Made by a program: the position numbers and the translations under genes. Below the pieces are notes generated by a model. That model saw only the letters and a list, made by a program, of their open reading frames with translations. It was not told the origin of the DNA and searched no databases. Shown in pieces: positions 50,703 through 62,575 of a DNA stretch of 64,000 bases (position 1 is the first letter of the stretch; every line of letters starts with the position of its first letter). Location: the NCBI GenBank assembly GCA_003344405.1, contig NOWV01000008.1:124001-188000 (forward strand), read 5' to 3'. Source of the DNA: Trichoplax sp. H2. Its lineage: Eukaryota; Placozoa; Uniplacotomia; Trichoplacea.

Positions 50703-53303
50703 GCATGTTCAATATTCCATACGGTATGTATGTCTTCTCGAGCCTAAATGTTACCGTAAAGAAGGCTAAATTAATGGTGTTTCATCAATAGTATGCAATT
50801 GCGTATAGAATATGTTCACTAATCAAAAGATGATTTATATCTGCGTTATGTATATCGATAAGTCGGCTTTTTTTGTATATGAATAGTGATGTATGTACGA
50901 TGATCTTCGTTTAATGAATGATAATTACGTAAGTTCTAATAAGTTCTACTATGATCGGAAAGAAGCGATATGTAGACTGTACAATATAGTAATTTTTCCT
51001 TAACAACCAATACAAATAACTAAGAATTAAAAGTTGTGTTTTGTTACTCAAATTATCACTTCAAGCTACTATTGAATTTCAGGTAAAAGTTAAATAATGT
51101 CTAGTCTAAATTATAAGATGAATATTGAATAATGCTATTAATTCAATCGATGACTTTTTATGTCACTACTTGTTATTCGATTGTTATATTTAACAATTGT
51201 GATATTCAAATTTAAGCGGTTAACGTATCAGATTACTGTGTGCGTACATATATGCATTTGGAAGGCACTGAAGAGTGCAGAACATTTTAAATGGAAATGA
51301 AATAAATATCATTAGCTTGTCGACATGTAGATATAAAGGAGGTGCAGTATTTATATAAAAATAAAAGATCTTTCTTATCTATAACATGATGAAACATTTA
51401 AAAGGTGCCTAGAGCGACAGCAGGAATCTACTACTATTTAGTCTATCAGTTTCAACTTGTCAAATTTAGCTGGAATTGTAAGATTTCGGCATAAGCTTAG
51501 TTTTAAGCTCTTTACGAAGAATCTATTGCTCCATTGGATCTTACTTTCTACTCTTGAAAGATTAATAACATTTTAATACCGGTTATATGCAATAAAGATC
51601 ACAATTGCGCTAGAGCAAAAGTAGGAAAACTTGCTGTTAATTTTAAATTGAGCTACCTATGCTCCATCTATCCTCCATATTAAACTGTAAAAGCTATCTG
51701 CATAAGCTTTTCTTAAGCTTATTTATAAAACTATTACTCTAACAGGGTTCTTAGTTCTTACTTTACACTACTCGAAAGATGAACAACATTATCTGTACTA
51801 TTTAAGTAAAAGATTACTATTGTACCAGAGTGGTCAGAGGAAATCCCATTGCGATGTAAATTAGCAATGGAATCTATCAATGCTCCAATTTCTCCTCTAT
51901 ATTAAACTATAAGTACTGTATATGGGTAATAAATTTAGTTTTGAGCTCTGAGCTCTTTACAAAACATCTATAGCTCAAGTTAGTAACATTTATTACTAAC
52001 ATACAAATGTAAAAGATAGCAACCGTCCAGGAATGATAGCAAAATTGCTCTTAGCACTTTGCATATCTGTGTTGAAAAGTATAACCAATTAACTTTATAG
52101 GATAATCATTGCCAAGAAATTCTAACGACCTAAGAGATCAACCTGATTGATTGTTAATAAATTTTATTACCAAACACATGTTATAAGATCAATATTAGAA
52201 TCTACTGTTGCTTTTTCAAAATAAAAAGACTTATCTTACTATCATTACTACTATAAGCTAGCGTTAAAGATAGCCGAGTATTTGCTATGAACTAATTTAT
52301 AAGATACGTCGTATAAACACGCTTAATACAAGAAATTGCATGACAAATTCAAGTTAACTATGATAGCCATTACACTAGAATAACATATTCCAAGCTAGTT
52401 GTAGAGTAAAAGTAGTTAGATAAAAAGGTTAGAAAGATTTAATTTAATGAGATTGAATAGGATGATGATTATAGTCAAAATGATTAATTGCATTAGGCAA
52501 TTTAACAGATTATTTTTATTCGTTAACCTGTACCATTTAATTTTTAATTCTTAAAAATGATGTTAATATTAGATTGGACTATTATCCCAAAAAGAATTAT
52601 ATAGACGAGACGAATGTGCTAGCATGAAATAGTCATTACAAGTACAAAAAAATGAATTGATACTAAGATAGAGAGCAAATCTCGACTTGTTATTATATAT
52701 TTAGCAACGTGAAATAATGACACGAACTATAACGCAAAAGTTAAGCTGTATCTTACTGCAATATTTACTATACTTATTGAATATAAAGTAGCTTTAATAG
52801 TAATTCAGCAAAGATTACGTTGTCTTGAATCGAAGTTGATCACATACAGGGAGTATGAATAAATCCTTTACGTAGGCCTATCCATACACCCAGTTACTTC
52901 CATCATTATTTTCTTAGATAAAAATGTAGAGTAAAGTAGGACTTTACTAAGCAAATTAGTGATTAAGTTATGCCAAACCATGAATGATTTAATGATCATC
53001 TATCAATCTACTCGATGATAGATTTACTCTTGTACTACCTGTTAAAAATAAAATGATGAAAAATATAAGTTATGGAAGGATTCTTTTCGAATTGCTAGAT
53101 ATTGGAATGGAAACTACTATCGCGGCTAAAGAAGATATGGACTGCAAGATGTATCATTTAAACATTAATACCATAAAATATCAGCCACTCAAGAAACGTA
53201 TTAACTACGACTAGTAAACAAATACAGATATTGTACAGACTTATAAATATAAGAATCTTTTTATCATGCGGTGTATCATATTGCCCACTAGATGTAAAAA
53301 TTT
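50703..53303. other. Spacer between convergent GDPD and FERM genes
   Basis: A 2.6-kb AT-rich stretch with both 3' UTRs and a diverged repeat at its centre. No coding exon for a longer FERM C-terminus was found on the minus strand. Confidence 0.6.
51400..52030. repeat. Diverged repeat, unit about 230 bp, about three copies
   Basis: Shared phrases are GCATAAGCTTAGTTTTAAGCTC or similar, TTTA..AA..ATCTAT.GCTC, CTTACTTT..ACTACTCGAAAGAT, AACAT and a CTCCAT..CTCCATATTAAACT block. Copies lie near 51490, 51700 and 51930. Confidence 0.6.
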
Positions 53304-56300
53304 TCAAGGGTAATTACTAATCCATAGCAATACCTTTTCGGCATCAGCTAATTTTTCCCGCATGGCGTCTCTCACATCTTGGAATTCTTTAACCTCTTTA
53401 TCCACTGCATTGAAGAATTCTTCGTATCTGTCTTCATATTTATTATCATTGACTTCCATCTGTATCTTTCTCTATATATTTCCATTACAAAATTGCAGCA
53501 AGTTAAGAATATTATCGAGATAGATAGGATATAAAATCATCGAATTTAGAAATTATCTCCATACCGAGAATGGCGATTTAATAAGTCGCTCAATAATCGA
53601 TCTTTCTTCTTTCCTTAATTCAACTACTTGGTTTTTCAACGATTGTAGTTCATCGATCCTATAAGAATAGTGATTAGTATAGCAAATGGTTTTTTTTATA
53701 ACTTCAAGAATGGATAAAGATTGACATTGCGTATCCTGTTCTGACTTACTTAGTACCGCCATCTTCTAATAGAGTCTTTGCTAGACTGAAAATTTCCTTG
53801 GAACTGTCTTGTACAGCATTCTTGTCGGCGACAGCCTATCAAGAACCATTTAAAATTGGCTATTAATTATCTAATATTTCTATTTAAATTGAATATTATC
53901 ATGATACGAAAGAAAATGCTTTAAACTAGTTGTAGTGCTTGCATTATTCCTGACCTTTTCGTAATCAGCCTTGACTTGGTTAAATTCTTCTTCAGAGATG
54001 TTGCTAGTTGCTGGTGGTGGTGTTGGTGGTCGCTCATTAGCTCTAGCTTTTTCCTCCTCTTCTTTGACTTCTATAATTCGTTTAGCTTCTTGTAATTCAA
54101 CTTGGCTTGCATTCTATTCATGATATAATAGTATAAGTCCTCTTATACGTGAACTACTTTAATGACTCTTATTACTTGGCTTCTATCTAAGCTTGGTACC
54201 ATCTATTTTATTTCAATATTCTATGCACTTCAACTTACAAAGGAATTCTTGGACGATTCCAATTCTGCTTCTAATGCTTTGATCCTTTCTTCAAGAGAGC
54301 CAATGGAGCTATCTTTGCCACCGATTTGTCCTTTTAGTTCTTCAACTTGCTTCAAAGCCGCAATCTCAGTTTCTGATGGGCCAGCAGGAACAACTTCAAC
54401 TGCAGCAGCAGTAGTAGCAGCTACTACAGCGACTTCTGGAGTTGGTTCAGGAGCTTTTACTTCAAGAATTTCTTTCTTGATTTCTTCAATTATAGCATTG
54501 CCGTTGGATACTGCAGGTGGTGTCTCAACAACAACATCGCCATTCTTTAGGTTACCGTTGGGAGCAGTTTCGCCATTAGTTGTAACACCATTTGTAGCAG
54601 GACCTTGAACAAAGATTCCATTCCTTTTGGCATAAACATCTTCTTCCTGTTGTATCAGTCATATGTCAAAAAAAGTTTAGAATGATTTATTACTCATAAC
54701 TTATCCTTCATAGAACAGAAGCTGTAGTAATCACAGAGATCATTGTGGAAGGAAAATGATAGCTAAAGAATAGAGTAGCTAGTAAAAATAGCGGTATAAC
54801 CTCTCGTCGGCATTTTTCAGCAATTTTCAAGGCTTTTCCAATTTCATCTTGAAGTAATTTCTCATCAACGCGTTTAATTTGATACATATGGTGGTGGACA
54901 GCTAAGCTCAGGATCTATGTATCAATCATCAAATTATCATGAATTAAAAAAGGAATTAGATAATTCTATAGTTGTTAATAAAATTCTTAATAATTAGCGA
55001 TATTTTACGGTTTAAGACTGAATAAATCATTGACGATTTGTTGGCTACTATAACCACTGGATAACAATGATGATCATTCTTTACCTCTGGTAGCTGTTTA
55101 GGATCCTTTAGCTTGAGAATAACTGGTGGATCTTTTTTGCTCATCGATTTCATCACGAGCTAACAAATATAAAGCAAAACAAATTTTAATTCATGCCTTA
55201 GCATTAACTCACTCTACTAATTTAAGATATATTATTCTATCATCCAATATTCGTTGTGTTTCCACTCTTAGTCGTTAACGTTAACACGAGGAACTTTGAT
55301 ACACTCCTACTAGTAAGCTTACTGAAAAGTCTCTTTTATTTAGGATTTACTGCATTTAAATAGTATAGCTGTAATGGCGTATTTTACCCTTATCTTAGTA
55401 ATTCATTACCTTATCTTATGCTAACACGTTAGGTGCAGTACAACAAGTCTCTGTATTCTTACATACATAACATCCCTTCACTGTTTGATCATGAGAACGA
55501 TAACTTTAACTATTCTAGTCAAGATGGCGCATTGAAATGAATACGCGCATTTTTCAAATGTTAATAAAATGGTAAACTACAAATCATTTTCGACAGTTTT
55601 AATGTATTGGATAATTATCCTGGTACTCTATTCAAAATGGACTCTATCACTGAGGCAAGGAGAAATTGATATTAATACAGTTATAAATAACTCATTGGAT
55701 AATTAAAACTACAGCTGTTCGAATCAGGATGGTGCATTAAAATGAATATGCGCAAATTTCAAATGTTGATGAAATAGTAAACTAGAAATCGTTTTCGACT
55801 GTTGTTGATATATTGAATGATTATCCTGCACTCTATTCAAAATTGATTCTATCGCAGAGGCTTGGAGAAATTGATATTAATGTAATAACAGATAACTTGT
55901 TGGATGATTTGATGGATAAATTTAATCTACCTTTCCGTTCTTCTTTTTAACGTAGTTAGTCTCGTTCCATTTGAATGTAAGATGGGGTCTACTTTTATTG
56001 TCTTGTTTGTAAATGTTGAGTCCATCGAAAGTTATTCCGCAAACCACAGGACTGCCGGTCTTATTCTGAAATTGTTGATTCGAGTGTTGATAGTCAAATT
56101 AGTATTGGTAAAGAATTGGATGTTCTCTTAGAGTCACGGTTAAGATTAGTCTAACTTTAAATCTTTTTCCCTACACTATTATCTCTTGCACATTACATTA
56201 ATAAACCCAAAATACGAAAGCACTCCTATCTTACCATAGCATCAAAGTAATAGACACCATAGGTTTCTAATTTTTGAACTACTTTCAAGTATTCTTGCTC

Positions 56301-59300
56301 AGCTTCAATTCTATAGTAAATAGAGAATTAAAGAGAAAGCTTAGTCATGAAATAGGATAATACTCCTTCAAGATATATTAGACATATCCAAACAAGACTA
56401 ACTTTGAAAGTCCTCGATTATCACGCCACCAATTGAAAACTTTGCTTTCCCATTGCTCCGAGGATAGTTGATGCTTTTGAACGGCCTAAAAGGAAGAGGA
56501 GAAAAGATTCAACGTTAAAGACTGAAATCAATTTCGACTTGATTGAGAAAATCTCTATGATAGAATGTAGTTATTACGAGGGAGTTATCCTATCGTTGTT
56601 TCTTTAGTCATTATGAAATATTTTACTTTCGTATTTACAGCTTAACGTATCTAGGAAAGAATGTAATTACTACGAGAGAATTTTCCTATCGTTATATATT
56701 AAGTCTTTACAGTTTAAAATGAAAAGTGACAACTTATCAATGCATCAGGTTGTATCTAAGATCCATTAACGAATAAATGAATCGTTCAAGAATCGTATCG
56801 ATCTGATCGCCATTATTGCTGCCACACCATCAATTCTAGCTCATAATAATAGTAATCTACAACTTACACTACTGGGCATAAATGGTCCTTTGCTTGACAA
56901 GAAAAAGGTTTGGTGCTCCTCAGCCTTGAAATCTCCAAACTATAGTTGTATTCAACAAAATAAGAAAGCAGATTTGATCCAATTAAAGCTAGCCTTAGGC
57001 TGTAACAATTATCAACTTTTTCCTTCAATCATTGCTAGACTAATCCAATATCAGTGAGTTCACTAGTTGTTGAGCATGTTACAGTAGGATTAATTTTCAA
57101 TTAGTCCGCTAAGTTATATTAAGAGTAGTACGATATGAAAAATAAAATCTCATCGGCTAATGATTATGGCAGAATTGAACTCCATTCTAATGATTGTCAT
57201 GATTCTAATATACGAACATTCTATCGCTAAAATGGACTACTATCTACTGCAAAGTATCTATGATTGTAGGCCATTGATTGTCACGGCGTTTACTCTCCTC
57301 TACACACAAATAAAATAAGTTGTTGATGGACAGAAAATAGAAGAAATTACTAACCTCTGCTTGTGCATCAAATCCAGCTAATAAAGCACATACATCAGCT
57401 GGGCAGTCTAATTCACCGCTCATGATTTTAGCTTTGCAAGCCAAGAAAATAAAATGGCGAGAAGAAGCTTGCAATAGAAATTCTTCAACGGGTGATGGGA
57501 AAATTCGAACGGAAAATTTAAAATTGGCCACTTTATCACGCGGAATACCCTGATCAGCCAACTAGAAGATCAATTAACATTAATACCATCGTTTTGTGCA
57601 ACAGCACGCAAGTAGACAGTAAAATAGAATATTTATCCTACTATGATAGAATATGATTGAGAAGATTGATAACAACATCATGCCGCTGTTTTACTTTCTA
57701 TTTATCTATCAACGGTTTGAAGAAATACGACTGCTTATGCATCATCTCTGTATGATGATTAGTGCAACCTTTCTCGCTGCGACCAATTCGATATTATTGG
57801 CTGGCACAATTCTAAATTACTCGTACACTTAAATTATAATATACTATCATTTGTCTACAGGCTATTTGGGGAAATATGATCGCGTCTTGCAGCCCTAAAT
57901 TAGCTTAAGATTGAAATCATGGGCAAGCTATGATTGTGTTGCTAAAAGAATCATTCCGTAACTAATTAATTATGTATTCATACTCGTAAAACATGATGAA
58001 TTCTACTGTAGTAATTTAAATATTCCTTGGTAACTGGAAGACGAACCTGATTTATGTAATCAAGTAAAGTTGGCGAGGAACTACAGTTCTGTTATAATAT
58101 TTTTGAGAAGACGCTCTATCACAGATCGCTTTGCATCATCTCTACTTGATGATTAGCGGAATCTTTCTCAGCACGATATATTCAATCTAATTTACTAGCA
58201 GAACTCTAAAACTACGACAGAATACTATTGGATCAGAAGCTATTTGAAAAATAGAACGCTAGCTGCCTCTGTGTAAAAATTTTCATACTGGATAATCATA
58301 TCAAGCTTAGCCATCGAAATGAATACTAAATTTCTCTTATTAGTCTAGTTGTCATTAATACAAGATGCAGCTCAAGTTATCGACTAGAATAACTGTAATT
58401 TATCCTATTGGATGCATCCAAAGTATCAACGGATTGGATATCCAAGCTGTTAATGCACAGGGTCGATCACTTTGACAAAAGTATAACTAGATCTTATCCT
58501 AGCAGGAAGTACATTTCAATCAATTAACTTTATTCTAACCTTGGGTCGCAATCGAACCCATTGATCGGACTTTTGAAAACTTTTAAAAGTTAAGCCAAAG
58601 AAAGCGCCTTCACGGATGTCTAATGCTTTTAGAACCAAGTTTATCAAGTCCTCTCCTGGTCTCATCCACTATTTCCATCCATGTCAAGAAGGAGTCGATA
58701 TATTAATATGTATAGAAAAAAAGAGAGACACCATCAGTTTAAGCCTATTACCATCGTTATGAGTACTTTGTGGTTTATTTTATCTTATTAATTTCTATTT
58801 TTTTCTAATTATAGATATGAAAAATGGTTTAGCGACTATATTTCAAGTTATTAATGTGATCCAAAGATGAAGAACGTGAAGGTAAATGGGCTGATCAAAT
58901 AGGTCTTTAATCTACAGTTTATTAATAGGCCGATGCAGCTGTCTAATTAAAAGTTGTAAATGACAGGGTTAAATAGGAAGCGTTTAGTGTTTAATAAGAT
59001 TAAGCAATATAAGTGAAGAGATTATCGTGGATTAAGTCATTAGAATAATTCTTTGCCAACTTTTTACGACTAATAACGAGCAGTTGGAAGTCCTACACGA
59101 TGGATGAAAATCGCAAGGAATTTTATTTCATTCTATGCGAATAAAACATTGCTAGAGCTTATTTCATCCAGATGAAATCATCTATTGGATGGTTAACTTT
59201 GATGAGAATGTCGATTTAAAATCGCTTACGATAAATCACATCTGTGAATCTTTGCTGACGAAAACTCATCAACGGTAATCTTGGTGTAAAGGTATATAAA

Positions 59301-62300
59301 ACCTAAATCCTCCCCTTCCATCATTAGCTTTTAGGAAATAAGAGCTTTACCTTTTTATTAATTGGTAATTAGAAGTATTTAAAAAGGAGACTTTCCCCCT
59401 TCGATGGTTGGCCATTAAGAAATGAGTATTTCAGTCTTTTATAATTGGCAATAGAATAGTAATTTGAAAGTGGACAGTTACGGTAGAAAGGGTAGAGGAG
59501 AAGAAAAACACAAAATGCAGTTTTATTGGAACTAATTCTTTCCTTTTATCGCTGGTTATGAAGAAATATGCAAGATTGTTTTAATTTTTTTTAATTGGCT
59601 ATGGAATAGTTTGCTGAACTGAATAATTACTGTATAACAAGCAGACGAAGTTTATTAAAACTAATACTTTCCCTTTCATCACAGGCTATCAAGAAATGAG
59701 CGATTTAGTAATGGAATGGTAGTCTGTAATAAGCTCAAATTCTGTATAACGCATAGAGCAGAGGAATAAAATTAAGTATGGAAAGGTAATTCTACTGTTA
59801 GCCTTAAAGAAATAACTCTCTCTAGCTTTACTAAATTGGCTACGGAATAGTAATTAGCTATGGGCTAAAATTTTGTATAGCTGGTAGAGTAGACGAAAAA
59901 ACACTAAATCAAATGTAGAAAAAGGAAATCTTTCTCATCTACTATTGACCATCAAGAAACAACTATTTTAGCCTTATAAATTGGCAATGGATTGGTAAAC
60001 CATAATGAGATCATGACGGTACTGTAGAACAAGTTGGGCAAAGTATAATGCAGGAGATGAAAGAATGTTCTTAAAGCCGCTTGTGATATCCATTTTTAAA
60101 TCTATTTGCAACGGCGAAAGTCTGTTTTACCAGGAATTATTTAAATCATAATTGGAAATGGAACAGTGTCAACAGCAACAACAGAAAGCAATAATAATTT
60201 CCATAGATCATTGCTATTAAAACTAAAACTTGTTCACTATTACTAACCTATATAGCCTAAACTAATAGCAAGAGGAGAGCACAGGCGAAATACTGTAGAG
60301 TAAATTTTGAAAAGAGAAAAATTGGTCCTACCATAGAGTCATTATTTAATCCTCTCCTGTAATGTTATTTTTATCCCCTCATGGGACTACTCCTAATATC
60401 TACATGACATAGCTTGGATTTTTCCGTTATTTCAATTCGAGACAATATTCTTATGCCATTTGAAGCATATCTTTTTCAATTATACGATTGGAAGGATTAG
60501 TTATTTCTAGTGTCATCATGGAGCGTTGAAAAGTAACACAATTATGATGGAATCTAATTTTCGACATGTTATTACTGCTCTATTTGGGCAACCAATGATG
60601 GTAAATTATGCAACAGACCAATCTGAAGAAATTCGTTGTTTAGAATGTCATCATGTAGCGTTGAAAAATAACACAATTACGAAGGAATCTAATTTTAGAT
60701 ATGTTATTCCTACTATTGGAATAAAAAAATGTCGGGTAAATTATGTAAAAGATCAATCGGAAGGATAAGTCGTTTAAAATGCCGTCATGGAGCGTAAAAA
60801 AGTACTGCAAACATGAGGTAATGTCATACAAGATCAATCGGAAAGATAAGTCGTTTAAAATGTCATAATGTGATATTGAAAAAGAGTACAAATGTGATGG
60901 AATCTAATTTTTGGTATGTTATTACTGCTTTATTTGAACAACAAATGATGGCCAATTATGCAGGCAAGCTTAAACTGGAGAAGTAATTTTGACAGCAATA
61001 TAATTAGTGATTGAAAGGGATTTGAAGGATTACTTGTGTCTCATCATGTAGCAATGGTGATGACTTAGTTATAATAGAATCCATTTCGAACTATGTTGCT
61101 GCATTTGAACAAGTGATGGCCAATTAGGTAAGTAAAAAGTTAACTAAACTGGAAAAAAACATTGTAGATCATAGCGGAAGGCAATTTCAAGGATTAATTC
61201 TTGATAAATATCATCATGTAGCGACCAAATTCACACAATCTTTAAAAAAGTAACAAGAAACCTATTATAGCAATAGCGATGACGAGAGAAAATGGTCATG
61301 GCTGTTGCTAAATAGCATTTTGATGGGTAGTGTGGAATGAGAATATAGTGTCGTGGAAAAAGGGCAATATTGACTTTGTTATCATCATGGTCAATGGATT
61401 GAAGAAAAAGAAATGGATTAGCTTCTATCGATGATAATTATACATGACAGATTCAATCTCAAAAATAAGGTTGGGTATAATTTCAATCTAGTTGGAATAA
61501 AATGAATTAGCCTACTCAAATAGAATCCTTCANNNNNNNNNNNNNNNNNNNNATGCAGGCAAGCTTAAACTGGAGAAGTAATTTTGACAGCAATATAATT
61601 AGTGATTGAAAGGGATTTGAAGGATTACTTGTGTCTCATCATGTAGCAATGGCGATGACTTAGTCATAATAGAATCCATTTCGAACTATGTTGCTGCATT
61701 TGAACAAATGATGGCCAATTAGGTAAGTAAAAAGTTAACTAAACTGGAAAAAAACATTGTAGATCATAGCGGAAGGCAATTTCAAGGATTAGTTCTTGAT
61801 AAATATCATCATGTAGCGATCAAATTCACACAATCATGATAAAATCCATTTCGAAATATATTGCTATATTTGAAGAAATGATGGCGAATTATGTAAGTTA
61901 ACTAAGAAATTGAAGCAAGAATTGTAGACAGTAGGGTTAGTGATTTCACACAATTATGAGTTGATTTTCATCTTTAAAAAAGTAACAAGAAACCTATTAT
62001 AGCGATAGCGATAACGAGAGAAAATGGTCATGGCTGTTGTTAAATAGCATTTTGATGGGTAGCGTGGAATGAGAATATAGCGTCGTGGTAAAAGGGCAAT
62101 ATTGACTTTGTTATCATCATGGTCAATGAATTGAAGAAAAAGAAATGGATTAGCTTCTTATCGATGATAATTATACATGACAGATTCAATCTCAAAAATA
62201 AGGTTGGGTATAATTTCAATCTAGTTGGAATAAAATGAATTAGCCTACTCAAATAGAATCCTTCACAATCGTAGCCATTATATTGTATCATCAGCTAGTG

Positions 62301-62575
62301 AATATTCAAGTGATGAATGGCTTAATTTAAAAATAAATCCTACTTGAAATTGGCTGATGTTAGTTACAGAAAAGAAGTTATTGAGAAAAAAACACTGCTG
62401 ATCAATATCGAAACAATAAGATTGTTGAAATAAATAAAAGCTTAGCTATTTCTACACTTTTCCCTTCCTTAATTTAATGGAAGAATTGTCCACTAATTAC
62501 CTGAAGAGTAAAGCGCAATTCCTTGACAGGAGTATCAATAATGGCTTCGAAGGTATATGTCGCTGTGTCTACCAT
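53304..62575 (-). CDS. FERM-domain protein of the ezrin/radixin/moesin-merlin type, divergent
   Basis: Minus-strand exons in order: 62575-62501, 58668-58540, 57561-57355, 56939-56868, 56485-56403, 56310-56235, 56065-55931, 55159-55085, 54914-54801, 54646-54239, 54113-53955, 53835-53750, 53658-53565, 53459-53304. Phases agree, giving 622 aa, near ERM/merlin size. The FERM domain fills about 1-295: F1 (ALDIREGAFFGLTF), F2 (ELDCPADVCALLAGFDAQAEFGDF), then EYLKVVQKLETYGVYYFDA and F3 (GITFDGLNIYKQDN). A spacer of about 100 residues rich in Asn, Gly, Thr, Ala and Val replaces much of the ERM helical region. Coiled coil follows, broken by PPTPPPA. The C-terminal actin-binding motif of ERM proteins is missing. 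The last exon can end at its own stop or splice at 53334 to an unseen exon. The start has a good context (ACCATGG) and an upstream in-frame stop. Confidence 0.85.
55500..55915. repeat. Intronic tandem duplication, two copies of about 210 bp
   Basis: Copies at about 55500-55705 and 55712-55915 share TCAAGATGGCGCATTGAAATGA-type sequence, ATGCGCA.TTTTCAAATGTT, ATTATCCTG.ACTCTATTCA and GGAGAAATTGATATTAAT. They lie in the FERM-gene intron after the exon ending at 55931. Confidence 0.85.
56565..56720. repeat. Short intronic duplication, about 80-100 bp
   Basis: The phrase GAATGTAGTTATTACGAG, then CCTATCGTT, and a TTTACAG end occurs twice, near 56570 and 56660. Confidence 0.6.
57728..58270. repeat. 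Diverged intronic duplication about 390 bp apart
   Basis: The block GCATCATCTCT..ATGATGATTAG, then CTTTCTC, CGATAT and GAAGCTATTTG or GGCTATTTG occurs near 57738 and 58130 within the intron between FERM exons 2 and 3. Confidence 0.6.
59280..60330. repeat. Intronic diverged tandem repeat, unit about 150-170 bp
   Basis: In the large first FERM intron, copies share CTTTCCC or CTTTCTC, a CATC..GG..AT.AAGAAAT.AG phrase, TTAATTGGCTA.GGAATAGTA and CTGTATAAC..GTAGA. They are visible near 59390, 59530, 59660, 59800 and 59930. Confidence 0.65.
60490..61532. repeat. Intronic tandem repeat left of the second gap, unit about 130-140 bp
   Basis: Units carry TCATCATGTAGCGTTGAAAA, ACACAATTATGATGGAATCT, ATTTT.GA.ATGTTATTACTGC and ATGATGG.AATTATG. 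An apparent 80-codon ORF at 60526-60768 is simply the unit read through twice. Confidence 0.8.
61533..61552. other. Assembly gap (20 N)
   Basis: Twenty N inside the first FERM intron. The sequence right of it repeats the sequence from 60958 onward. Confidence 0.99.
61553..62270. repeat. Second, longer copy of 60958-61532
   Basis: It starts with the same ATGCAGGCAAGCTTAAACTG and ends with the same CTCAAATAGAATCCTTCA as the block left of the gap, with only scattered substitutions. An insertion of about 140 bp lies near 61835-61970. It looks like the other allele of the same locus. Confidence 0.85.

Noticed and set aside
54162-54608. 148-codon plus-strand ORF rich in Ser/Thr/Ala
   Set aside because: It is the antisense of the large FERM-gene linker exon (54239-54646), whose minus-strand reading fits exon phase on both sides.
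60526-60768. 80-codon ORF with two similar halves
   Set aside because: It is a tandem repeat unit read through twice inside a FERM-gene intron, not a duplicated protein domain.
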